DNA from: Micromonospora matsumotoense
GTDB taxonomy: Bacteria > Actinomycetota > Actinomycetes > Mycobacteriales > Micromonosporaceae
Direction: 5' to 3'
Assembly: GCF_900091525.1 (NCBI RefSeq)
Contig: NZ_FMCU01000001.1
Coordinates: 744,001 to 808,000, forward strand
Length of the DNA: 64,000 bases
The notes under the pieces are model-generated. The model made no database searches, was not told the DNA's origin, and was given only the letters and a program-made list of their open reading frames with translations. Each line of letters starts with the position of its first letter. Positions within the stretch are counted from its first letter, which is position 1. Shown here piece after piece: positions 15,308 to 22,696 of this stretch. Made by a program: the position numbers and the translations under genes.

Positions 15308-16546
15308 TCACGATGCCTCCCCGAAGGCGACGTCGCTGGCGAGGACGGCCGCACCGGCCACTCCGGCGCGCGGTCCCAGCTCGGACAGGACGACCGGCAG
15401 GTTGCCGGTGGCCAGCGGCAGCGAGCGGCGGTACACCACGCTGCGGATCTCGGCGAGCAGGATGTGCCCGAGGTGGGCCAGCCCGCCGCCGATGACGATC
15501 ATCGACGGGTTGGTGAAGCTGACCAGCCCGGCCAGCACCTGCCCGACCCGGCGGCCCCCGTCACGGATGAGCTGGATGCAGACGACGTCGCCCTCGATCG
15601 CCGCCTCCGCGACGTCGCGGGCGGAGACCGCGCCCCGCTCGGCGAGCCGCTCGGCCAGCGCGGGCGAGGTGCCGGTACGGGCGGCGACGCCGGCCTCCCG
15701 GGCCAGGGCCGCTCCGCTGAACACGGCCTCCAGGCAACCGGTGTTGCCGCAGGAGCAGGTCGGACCGCCGGCGTCGGCCTGGATGTGGCCGATGTCCCCG
15801 GCACAGCCGTCGGTGCCCCGGTAGACGTCGCCGCTGAGGTAGATCCCACACCCTATTCCGGTGCCGATCTTGATAAAGAGGAAGTCGTCGACCGAGTGCG
15901 CCACCCCCCCGTGCCGCTCACCGATCGCCATGATGTTGACGTCGTTGTCGACCACCGCCGGGCAGCCGTGCTCCCGGCTGAGCAGCTCGCGCACCGGGTA
16001 GCGGTCCCAGCCGGGCATGATCGGCGGTGACACCGGCAGCCCGTCGCGGAAGCTCACCGGCCCGGGTACGCCGACGCCGACGCCGTTGAGCCGCTCGTAC
16101 GCCCCGTCCACCCGGGCCTTGTGCAGCAGGTCGTTGACCCGGTGCAGGATGACCTTCGGGCCGGAGCGGATGTCGGCGACCTCGGCGTACGCGGCGACCG
16201 GCTCCAGCCGCCCGTTGACCACCTCGACGTCGATCGAGCTGGCGCCCAGGTCGACGGCGGCGAACCGGAGGTCGGGGTTCAACTCGACCAGGGTGGAGCG
16301 ACGACCGCCCCGGGAGGCGGCCAGTCCGGCCTCGGCCACCAGGCCCAGCCCGACCAGGCGCTCCAACTCGGTGAGGAGCCGGGGTCGGGGCATCTGCAAC
16401 CGGTCGCCCAGCTCTGCCCGAGACGCGGGCCCCTCGTCGCGGAGCAGCCGCAACAGCTGCACATGCAGGGGATCTGCCGCCCGCACGGGACTCACCTCCG
16501 TCTCACGGTTCACATTGACGTCACGCCGATGTGTTGTGGTCGACAC
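15308..16546 (-). CDS. ROK-family transcriptional regulator
   Basis: A 412-residue protein with an N-terminal winged helix (about residues 25-85: HVQLLRLLRDEGPASRAELGDRLQMPRPRLLTELERL is the HTH region) and a C-terminal ROK sugar-kinase-like domain. The latter shows VDLGASSIDVEVVNG, VGVGVPGPVS, VVDNDVNIMAIGE, KIGTGIGCGIYL and the zinc signature CSCGNTGCLEA. The start is GTG at 16546; a GTG further in (VSPVRA) is an alternative. It heads the transport operon, so it probably senses the imported sugar or its phosphate and controls these genes. An inverted repeat about 50 bp upstream is a candidate binding site. Confidence 0.9.
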   Translation of the reverse strand: MSTTTHRRDVNVNRETEVSPVRAADPLHVQLLRLLRDEGPASRAELGDRLQMPRPRLLTELERLVGLGLVAEAGLAASRGGRRSTLVELNPDLRFAAVDLGASSIDVEVVNGRLEPVAAYAEVADIRSGPKVILHRVNDLLHKARVDGAYERLNGVGVGVPGPVSFRDGLPVSPPIMPGWDRYPVRELLSREHGCPAVVDNDVNIMAIGERHGGVAHSVDDFLFIKIGTGIGCGIYLSGDVYRGTDGCAGDIGHIQADAGGPTCSCGNTGCLEAVFSGAALAREAGVAARTGTSPALAERLAERGAVSARDVAEAAIEGDVVCIQLIRDGGRRVGQVLAGLVSFTNPSMIVIGGGLAHLGHILLAEIRSVVYRRSLPLATGNLPVVLSELGPRAGVAGAAVLASDVAFGEAS

Positions 16547-16598
16547 AGTAGGAGACTTCCGAGGGGCATGTCCATACCTTCAGTCGTTCCGTCGGCAA

Positions 16599-16620
16599 CT
16601 TTTGTCCGAAAGAACAAAAG
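16599..16620. promoter_or_regulatory. candidate operator upstream of the ROK regulator
   Basis: CTTTTGT (16599-16605) and ACAAAAG (16614-16620) form an inverted repeat with an 8-bp spacer, in an AT-rich island about 50 bp before the ROK start. The position fits autoregulation or control of the whole operon. Proposed only from symmetry and place. Confidence 0.45.
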
Positions 16621-16759
16621 CTACTAGTGGATCAAGAAAAGGTTGACAGACCGGAAAACTGCCACAACGACCTGCTACCGCCACCGGGTGACCCTCGCAC
16701 ACCGGGCCCACGCCGGGCGAGAGAACCGTTACCGCATCAGGCGGGGTCGTGACAAGCCA

Positions 16760-16790
16760 CCGCCCCACCACGTGGCACGTGGCGGGGCGG
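16760..16790 (-). terminator. terminator after the YihY gene
   Basis: Two 15-base arms (16760-16774 and 16776-16790) pair at 14 of 15 positions around CACGTG-type sequence, giving a long stable stem without T-tract. It is 48 bp beyond the YihY stop and separates it from the ROK operon. Confidence 0.5.
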
Positions 16791-16837
16791 GTGCGGCATG
16801 GCGGGCGGCGAGCGGCGCGGGAACGCGGCCGGACGCC

Positions 16838-17932
16838 TCAGCGGCCGGGGGCGGCGTTGCGCTTCTTGCGCAGCTTGCGGTCGTCGCGCAGCTCGACGTA
16901 CGGCTCCTCGTCGGGGTCGTGGCCGGCGGAGATCGCCCGGCCCCGCTCCAGCTCGGCGTCGAACTCGGCACCCAGCAGGATCGCGAGGTTGCTCAGCCAG
17001 AGCCAGATCAGGAAGATGATCACGCCGGCCAGCGCGCCGTAGGTCTTGTTGTAGGACCCGAAGTTGCTCACGTACAGGGCGAAGAGGCCGGAGACGAGCA
17101 GCCACAGCAGCACCGCCAGCACGCCTCCCGGGCTGACCCAGCGGAAACCGCCGTGCCGGGCGTTGGGCGACGCCCAGTAGAGGATGGCGAACATCAGGCT
17201 GACCAGCACCAGCAGCACCGGCCACTTGGCGATGTTCCACACCGTCACCGCCGTGGAGCCGAGCCCGATCGCGCTGCCGACCTGCTCGGCGAGGCCGCCG
17301 GTGAAGACCACGATCACCGCGGCGGCGAGCAGCAGCACACCCACCAGGGCGGTCACCCCGAGCCGGATCGGCAGCGTCTTCCACACCGGCCGCCCCTCCG
17401 GCACGTCGTAGATGCTGTTCGAGGCACGCATGAACGCGCCCACGTAGCCGGAGGCCGACCAGAAGGCGGCGACCAGACCGATGATCGCGGCGACGCTGGC
17501 CAGCCCACCCGACTGGCCGGCCTGGTCGATCGCGGTCTCGATGATGGTGCGGATGTTCTCCTCCGGCACCACCTGACCGACCGTGTCCCGGACCCCGCTG
17601 GTGGCCCGCTCGCCGAGCAGACCGAGGATCGAGAGCAGCACCAGCATCCCGGGGAAGATCGACAGCACCCCGTAGTAGGTCAGCGCGGCGGCCCAGTCGG
17701 TCAGGCTGTCCTCCTGGAACTCCCGTCCGGTGCGCTTGAGCGCCGCCTTCCAGTCCGCACGGGGCAGGTCGGTGGGGCTGTCCGGGCCGTCGTCGGGACC
17801 GACCGGCCGGGTACGCGCGTCCGCCTCCCGCCGCTCACCGGAGCGCCGTTCACCGGACCGGTCCCGGTCGTGCCGGGCTGCGGTCACGGTGCCCGCGTCG
17901 TCGCGGTCGGCGTGGGTCTCGTCGGAGGCCAT
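16838..17932 (-). CDS. YihY/BrkB-family membrane protein
   Basis: A 364-residue inner-membrane protein with a charged N-terminal tail of about 60 residues, then about six transmembrane helices and a basic C-terminal tail. Family landmarks are DSLTDWAAALTYYGVLSIFPG, VAAFWSASGYVGAFMRASNSIYDV, RWVSPGGVLAVLLWLLVSGLFALYVSNFGSYNKTYGALAGVIIFLIWL split over the last helices. The old name ribonuclease BN for this family was an error; the function is not established. GAGGAGGGG precedes the ATG. It stands alone between two other transcription units. Confidence 0.88.
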   Translation of the reverse strand: MASDETHADRDDAGTVTAARHDRDRSGERRSGERREADARTRPVGPDDGPDSPTDLPRADWKAALKRTGREFQEDSLTDWAAALTYYGVLSIFPGMLVLLSILGLLGERATSGVRDTVGQVVPEENIRTIIETAIDQAGQSGGLASVAAIIGLVAAFWSASGYVGAFMRASNSIYDVPEGRPVWKTLPIRLGVTALVGVLLLAAAVIVVFTGGLAEQVGSAIGLGSTAVTVWNIAKWPVLLVLVSLMFAILYWASPNARHGGFRWVSPGGVLAVLLWLLVSGLFALYVSNFGSYNKTYGALAGVIIFLIWLWLSNLAILLGAEFDAELERGRAISAGHDPDEEPYVELRDDRKLRKKRNAAPGR

Positions 17933-18097
17933 CGCCCCTCCTCGGGGATCTGCGGATGTCGCCCTCCGACATGCCCCGCCGAAGCCGCCGACTAACCCCG
18001 ACCAGCAACAGGGGCGACGATGGGATAGCGCCTCCCTACGGCCGGGCGTGCTGCGGTGACGAAGCCACTCGATCGTTCCGGGGCTCAGGTGACCCCG

Positions 18098-18289
18098 CTA
18101 TGACCTCCTGGTCATTCCGGCGACGAATGCGCGCCAGGCGTACGGATCAAAGGCCAGTACCGGCCCACTCGGGTCCTTGGAATCCCGCACGATCACCACG
18201 CCGGACAGGTTGTCCGCCACCTCGACGCAGTTTCCGCCATCCGGGCCGCTACGAGTGCTCTTACGCCATCGGGCGTCGCTCAGGTCCAT
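18098..18289 (-). CDS. DUF397-domain protein
   Basis: A 63-residue protein with the full DUF397 pattern: RWRKSTRSGPDGGNCVEVAD, VVIVRDSKDPSGPVLAFDPYAWRAFVAG. These small proteins are encoded next to XRE regulators throughout streptomycetes and their relatives (BldB-like/antitoxin-like pairs, often linked to development). Its start overlaps the end of the XRE gene by 10 bp, so they are co-translated. Its exact role is not known. Confidence 0.9.
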   Translation of the reverse strand: MDLSDARWRKSTRSGPDGGNCVEVADNLSGVVIVRDSKDPSGPVLAFDPYAWRAFVAGMTRRS

Positions 18290-19083
18290 GTCTCTGCCAC
18301 TTCCGCCATCAGTTCGAGGGACTGCTGCTGCGATAGTGCCTCACCACGGATCGACTCCCACACCTCGACCATCTGCCGCACGTAGTCGGTCCGGTCGATC
18401 ACCTGCCCATGACGCTGTCCCGCGAGGTAGACAAGGTCCTCTGCGTGCTGTGACGAGGCAAGCACGAAGGGTCCGCCGAGCCCCACGTATGCCCCAGCCG
18501 CCATCGGCACCACCTGGATTCGAACCCGAGGTAGCGTCGAGCCAACCTTCACCAGATGAAGCAATTGCTCGCGCATCAGTTCCGGCCCTCCGATGCAGCG
18601 ATGCAGCACGTGCTCGTCGATTACGGCGGTGAATAGAGGTGGCCGCTCCCGGTGGAGTATCGCCTGGCGATCCAGGCGGGTCGTCACGTGGTGCTCGATC
18701 TCGTCAGGGGCGAACAGTCCGCCGCCGGAGAGTAGCGCGTGAGCATAAGCCTCGGTCTGCAACAGCCCCGGCACGCAGAGCGGTTCGAATGTGCGCAGCG
18801 CAGTGGCTTCCTGCTCGATGCCCGCCCAGTCGCGAAACCAGGGCACCACGGTTTCCCGGCTGATCCGCTTCTGGATGCGCTCGAACCGGCCGTCGGTGGT
18901 GAACACCGTGTCGCAGCGACGCGCGAAGTCCAGACTCGGCCGGCGCTCGCAGGTCTCCACCTTGGCCACCAGCGCGCCCGAATAGCTCAGCGCCTCGGCC
19001 AGCGTCGCCTGGGACATGCCGTGGGCGGCCCGCGCGAGCCGCATCTCCTCCGCGAAGTGGTCCAGCATCGACGAGTGCTCCAC
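18280..19083 (-). CDS. XRE-family regulator with DUF5753 domain
   Basis: A 267-residue protein with an N-terminal helix-turn-helix (MRLARAAHGMSQATLAEALS to ALVAKVETCERRPS) and the DUF5753 domain (FRDWAGIEQEATALRTFEP, VPGLLQTEAYA, VIDEHVLHR, RIQVVPMAAGAYVGLGGPF, YLAGQRHGQVI). This is the standard partner of DUF397 proteins. The GTG at 19083 is chosen because GGAGG lies about 7 nt before it; an ATG at 19101 and one at 19068 are possible. It diverges from two small plus-strand genes across about 215 bp. Likely a DNA-binding regulator of its own locus. Confidence 0.85.
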   Translation of the reverse strand: MEHSSMLDHFAEEMRLARAAHGMSQATLAEALSYSGALVAKVETCERRPSLDFARRCDTVFTTDGRFERIQKRISRETVVPWFRDWAGIEQEATALRTFEPLCVPGLLQTEAYAHALLSGGGLFAPDEIEHHVTTRLDRQAILHRERPPLFTAVIDEHVLHRCIGGPELMREQLLHLVKVGSTLPRVRIQVVPMAAGAYVGLGGPFVLASSQHAEDLVYLAGQRHGQVIDRTDYVRQMVEVWESIRGEALSQQQSLELMAEVAETWT

Positions 19084-19298
19084 CAGACAGCCTCCGTACA
19101 TCCTCGTACCACCCGGAGCCGGCCGGCCCACGCCCCGGCCGTCGGCACGGCGAATCCCCCACCGTAGCCGAGACATCTACAGACTGTCACTCAGCGGGAC
19201 CGCTCCCGGGATCGGACGGCGGGCGGAACCAGGCCGGGAGCGTCCGCCGGTGACGACGTCGGCGGGCGCTCCCCTCCACTCTCGACGGAGGCTCGACC

Positions 19299-19526
19299 AT
19301 GCGACTGCTGCTCCGGCCGCGCTCCGCACTCTCGCGGTGCCACAGCCCGCGACCTGGCGGACCGGCCCACAATAGACCGGCCCACGCCAGACCGAGCCAC
19401 GACGGAACCAGCCACAGCGGACCGGACCACCGCAGAGCGGCCCACGGCAGAGCTGACCAGGGTGGACCAGGGCACGGCGGGTCGGGCGGCCACGGGTCGG
19501 GCGGTCACGGGTCAGGGCCGCGCTGA
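19299..19526 (+). CDS. small His-rich pentapeptide-repeat protein (hypothetical)
   Basis: A 75-residue frame with a good GGAGG before its ATG and a stop that overlaps the next start (TGATG). After a basic N-terminus (MRLLLRPRSALSR) it consists of degenerate five-residue units of the type G/R-P-A-H-x (GPAHN, RPAHA, RPSHD, GTSHS, GPDHR, RAAHG) and ends in GSGGH repeats. The DNA repeats with a 15-bp period, so expansion by slippage is likely. I recognise no family. It could instead be a non-coding repeat that happens to be open. Confidence 0.4.
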   Translation: MRLLLRPRSALSRCHSPRPGGPAHNRPAHARPSHDGTSHSGPDHRRAAHGRADQGGPGHGGSGGHGSGGHGSGPR

Positions 19527-19771
19527 TGCCCCGGTACCGCCCGCATGTGGCTGCCCGCCCCTCCTGGCGTTGCCGGGTGTGCGGGGCAGCCTGGCCGTGC
19601 TCGCCGGCCCGACTGGCGCTGCTCGGGGAGTACCGCGAGGATCGCACCGCCCTGTTGTTCTACCTGGGCACCCTGCTGGGCGAGGCGATGAGCGACCTCG
19701 CCACCCTGCACGACGGCGTCACGCCACCCGACCTGACCGCACGCATCGTCACCTGGGCGCGAGCCCGATGA
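19526..19771 (+). CDS. small conserved actinobacterial protein (hypothetical; sometimes labelled flavin reductase)
   Basis: An 81-residue protein containing RPSWRCRVCGAAWPCSPAR (a CxxC...C cluster, possibly metal-binding) followed by a helix LLGEYREDRTALLFYLGTLLGEAMSDLA. I recall very similar proteins next to XRE/DUF397 pairs in Micromonosporaceae. Some databases call them flavin reductase, but nothing in the sequence supports that. Its ATG overlaps the stop of the preceding small ORF. Function unknown. Confidence 0.7.
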   Translation: MPRYRPHVAARPSWRCRVCGAAWPCSPARLALLGEYREDRTALLFYLGTLLGEAMSDLATLHDGVTPPDLTARIVTWARAR

Positions 19772-19798
19772 CCTGACCGGTTCGAGGCCGAGCGACTG

Positions 19799-19848
19799 AG
19801 ATCTTGGAGGATTTCGGCCCCTCTGGCGGCCGTTTATTACCAAGATCT
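19799..19848. repeat. inverted repeat AGATCTTGG...CCAAGATCT
   Basis: Perfect 9-bp arms at 19799-19807 and 19840-19848 with a 32-bp interior. It lies between the end of the plus-strand small gene and the end of a minus-strand gene, so it could end transcription from both sides. It could also be a dispersed short palindromic element. Confidence 0.5.
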
Positions 19849-19978
19849 ACCCGGGTCCGGGTTCGCAGCGCCGTGATCAACTCAGTGGTGGAGCGGTGTC
19901 GGCTTCGCTTTGATACCCGCCCTGTCGTCGCAGGTGCGAACGCGTCCAGCGACCGCGCGGGGCGGCACCCGTTCCGGG

Positions 19979-20731
19979 TCAGAGGTCGGCGGGGGCGGTG
20001 GCGGCGCGGGCGGCGGCGACGAGTTGGTCGGTCTCGGCGCGTACCCCGTCGGCGTCGACCGGGGTGCCGGGGTCGTAGCGGACCGTCCAGGTCAGACCGT
20101 CCGCCCCGGCCACCCGCCGGGCCGCGATCCGGCCTGAGCCGCCGGGCACCGCGTGCTGCTGGGTGTACGCCACCGAGCGGGTCACCCGCGCGCGCACCTG
20201 GTGCGGCAGGTCCCCCGGATCGAGCAGCAGGTACGTCTCGACGGGACGGTCGGCGACCACCTGGTAGCCGTCCCGCTCGGCGACCGTCTCCGCCACCGTG
20301 ACGGTCAGCTCCCGCCCGGACCAGACGGCCTTGAGGATGTCGTGCCAGCCCAGCCGCTCCCCCCGGCCGGGCAGCCAGAGCCCGAGGTTGGTGGCCACCA
20401 GCACCCCGCCACCGGCACCCGCCGGCGCTGAGGTGCTCCCCCCGCCGTCGACGCCTGCCGAGGCACCGTCGCCCACGCCTGCCGAAGCACCGTCGCCGAC
20501 AGCGTCCGGGGCGTCCTCGCCGCTGCTGGCAGCTGCCGCCGCGCCGGCACGGGTGGCCGTACCCTCGTCGTCGCCCCCTGCCGACGCGCGGGCAGGAGCG
20601 GCGGCCGGTGCGCCGGCGCTGCCGGCGGCGGTCGGTGTGCCGACGGCGGCCCAGGCAAGCACCCGTTCACCGGCGGCCAGCGCGGGGCGGGCGGCGGGCG
20701 GCAGCTTGGGTTTGCGGCCGAACAGTCCCAT
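19979..20731 (-). CDS. hypothetical protein coupled to dnaG
   Basis: A 250-residue protein whose ATG overlaps the DnaG stop (ATGA). The N-terminus MGLFGRKPKLPPAARPALAAGERVLAWA and the C-terminal half (VLVATNLGLWLPGRGERLGWHDILKAVWSGRELTV is split by strands, then YLLLDPGDLPHQVRARVTRSVAYT) look like a PH-like beta-sandwich: 'values computed from a gauge' type bacterial PH proteins start this way. Between them is an Ala/Gly/Ser linker of about 85 residues with the repeats GDGASAGV, GDGASAGV. The DNA there has a 24-bp duplication. No signal peptide. I recall a homologue beside dnaG in Micromonospora, but know of no function. Confidence 0.75.
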   Translation of the reverse strand: MGLFGRKPKLPPAARPALAAGERVLAWAAVGTPTAAGSAGAPAAAPARASAGGDDEGTATRAGAAAAASSGEDAPDAVGDGASAGVGDGASAGVDGGGSTSAPAGAGGGVLVATNLGLWLPGRGERLGWHDILKAVWSGRELTVTVAETVAERDGYQVVADRPVETYLLLDPGDLPHQVRARVTRSVAYTQQHAVPGGSGRIAARRVAGADGLTWTVRYDPGTPVDADGVRAETDQLVAAARAATAPADL

Positions 20732-22605
20732 CAGAGTCCTCCTGCGGCCTGCTCGCGCAGGGCCCGCGCGTGCTGTTCCAGCGAGAGCAGTTCCCCGAAG
20801 AGGGCGAAGTACTCGTCCTTCTGGTTGACCGGGTTGATCCGCTGGATCTTGGACTTGAGGTCCCTGATCCGGGCGGTCACCGAGCCCCACTGCAACTGGG
20901 CGAGGGTGCTGGAGACGTACCTCGGGTCGGGTTCGCCGTCGAGCCGCAGGGGCTCCACAGCCAGCTCACCGACGAGCGCCTGGGCGGCCAGGTCCTCGCA
21001 GGCGTCCCGGACCGCCTCGATCCACACCGCGCCGCCGGCCGCCGTCGCCACCCCGCCGGCCGCCGCGATCGCCGTACGGACCGCCACGTGCACCGGGTGC
21101 CGGTATTCCACGGCCTCGACCGCGTCGAACATCGGCCCGGCGAGGACCGGCTCCTGGAGGGCGAGCTTCAACGCCTCCCGCTCGACCATCGACTCCGGAC
21201 TGTCCCCGGCGGGCGTGGCCGGGCGGGCCCGACCCCGGGGCGGGGCGGCGGCCTCCCGTTCGCCGGGAGCGTGGGCGGCGGCCAGCACCGCCCGCTGCAC
21301 CGGCTCGATCTCCATGCCGAGGTCACCGGCGAGCTTGCGGACGTACTCGGGGCGCTTCTCCCGGTCCTTGATCTTGGCAACCAGGGGCGCGGCCCGGCGC
21401 ATCGCCTCCACCCGGCCGTCCACCGTGTCCAGGTCGTAGCGGTTGATCACGTGCCGGAGGGCGAAGTCGACAAGCGGCTCGCGGCGGGCCACCAGGTCGC
21501 GGATCGCCAGGTCACCCTTTGCCAACCGCAGGTCGCACGGGTCCATGTTGTCCGGACTGACCGCGATGAAGGTACGCCCGACGAAGCGCTGGTCGTCCTC
21601 GAAGGCACGCAGCGCGGCCTTCTGACCGGCGGCGTCCCCGTCGAAGGTGAAGATGACCTCACCGGCCACCGCGTCGGTGTCGAGCAGCAGCCGGCGCAGC
21701 ACGGCGATGTGGTCGGTGCCGAAGGCGGTGCCGCAGGTCGCCACGGCGGTGGGGACCCCGGCCAGGTGGCAGGCCATCACGTCGGTGTAGCCCTCGACGA
21801 CGACCACCCGGCCCTGCTTGGCGATCTCCCGCTTGGCCTGGTCGATGCCGTAGAGGACGTGCGACTTCTTGTAGATCGGCGTCTCGGGGGTGTTCAGGTA
21901 TTTCGGGCCGTCGTCGTCGTCGAAGAGTTTCCGCGCCCCGAAGCCGATCACGTCCCCGGCGATGTCCCGGATCGGCCACATCAGCCGACGCCGGAACCGG
22001 TCGATCAGGGTGCCCGAGCGGGACGGGCGGGACAGCCCGCCGGTGACCAGCTCGTCGTGGCTGAACCCCTGCTGGCGCAGGTGCTTGGTGAGCAGGTCCC
22101 AGGCGTCCGGGGCGAAGCCGCAGCCGTACCGCTGCGCGGCGGCCCGGTCGAAGCCGCGACGGGCCAGGAACTCCCGGGCCGGGCGGGCCCCGGCCGTGCT
22201 GAGCTGCGACTGGTAGAACTCCACGGCGGCGGCGTGCGCGGCCACCAGCCGCTGCTTCTGTCCCTGCTGCGGTCGGGCCCGGGGCGCGGCCTGGTCACCC
22301 TCGACGTAGCGCAGCTGGATGCCGACCCGGTCGGCGAGCCGCTCGACGGACTCGATGAAGGTGAGATGCTCCGCGTCCATCAGGAACTTGATCGCGTCGC
22401 CGCCGACCCCGCAGCCGAAGCAGTAGAAGACGTTGCGGGCCGGCGAGACGTTGAACGACGGGCTCTTCTCGTCGTGGAACGGGCAGAGGCCCTTGAGGTT
22501 GCCACCACCGGCCGACTTGAGGGTCACCGTGTCCGAGATGACCTCCGCGATGGAGGTCCGCTCGCGGACCAACGCGATGTCCTCGTCCCTGATCCGGCCA
22601 GCCAC
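20731..22605 (-). CDS. dnaG: DNA primase DnaG
   Basis: A 624-residue primase that makes RNA primers at the replication fork and works with DnaB. The zinc-binding domain has Cys41-x2-His44 (LCPFHDEKSPSF) and Cys62-x2-Cys65 (YCFGCG). The RNA polymerase core holds FRRRLMWPIRD, GFGARKLFDDDDGPKYLNTPE and the TOPRIM motifs VVVEGYTDVMA and FTFDGDAAGQKA. The C-terminal third is the less conserved helicase-binding region. The start is taken as GTG at 22605 because AGGAGGTG lies at ideal distance before it; a GTG three codons upstream (22614) is too close to that site. It is followed directly by the coupled hypothetical gene. Confidence 0.97.
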   Translation of the reverse strand: MAGRIRDEDIALVRERTSIAEVISDTVTLKSAGGGNLKGLCPFHDEKSPSFNVSPARNVFYCFGCGVGGDAIKFLMDAEHLTFIESVERLADRVGIQLRYVEGDQAAPRARPQQGQKQRLVAAHAAAVEFYQSQLSTAGARPAREFLARRGFDRAAAQRYGCGFAPDAWDLLTKHLRQQGFSHDELVTGGLSRPSRSGTLIDRFRRRLMWPIRDIAGDVIGFGARKLFDDDDGPKYLNTPETPIYKKSHVLYGIDQAKREIAKQGRVVVVEGYTDVMACHLAGVPTAVATCGTAFGTDHIAVLRRLLLDTDAVAGEVIFTFDGDAAGQKAALRAFEDDQRFVGRTFIAVSPDNMDPCDLRLAKGDLAIRDLVARREPLVDFALRHVINRYDLDTVDGRVEAMRRAAPLVAKIKDREKRPEYVRKLAGDLGMEIEPVQRAVLAAAHAPGEREAAAPPRGRARPATPAGDSPESMVEREALKLALQEPVLAGPMFDAVEAVEYRHPVHVAVRTAIAAAGGVATAAGGAVWIEAVRDACEDLAAQALVGELAVEPLRLDGEPDPRYVSSTLAQLQWGSVTARIRDLKSKIQRINPVNQKDEYFALFGELLSLEQHARALREQAAGGL

Positions 22606-22696
22606 CGACGCCACCTCCTCGGGCTACATCCTGCCCTGCCGCGCCGACGATCCCCCGCCCGGGGGACGCCCGGTGGCCCACCCTGCCGGCACCCGC

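Noticed and set aside
16838..17932. Ribonuclease BN
   Set aside because: Old misnaming of the YihY family; the protein is an integral membrane protein without nuclease motifs.
19526..19771. Annotation as flavin reductase
   Set aside because: No flavin- or NAD-binding motif; only 81 residues with a CxxC cluster. Left as hypothetical.
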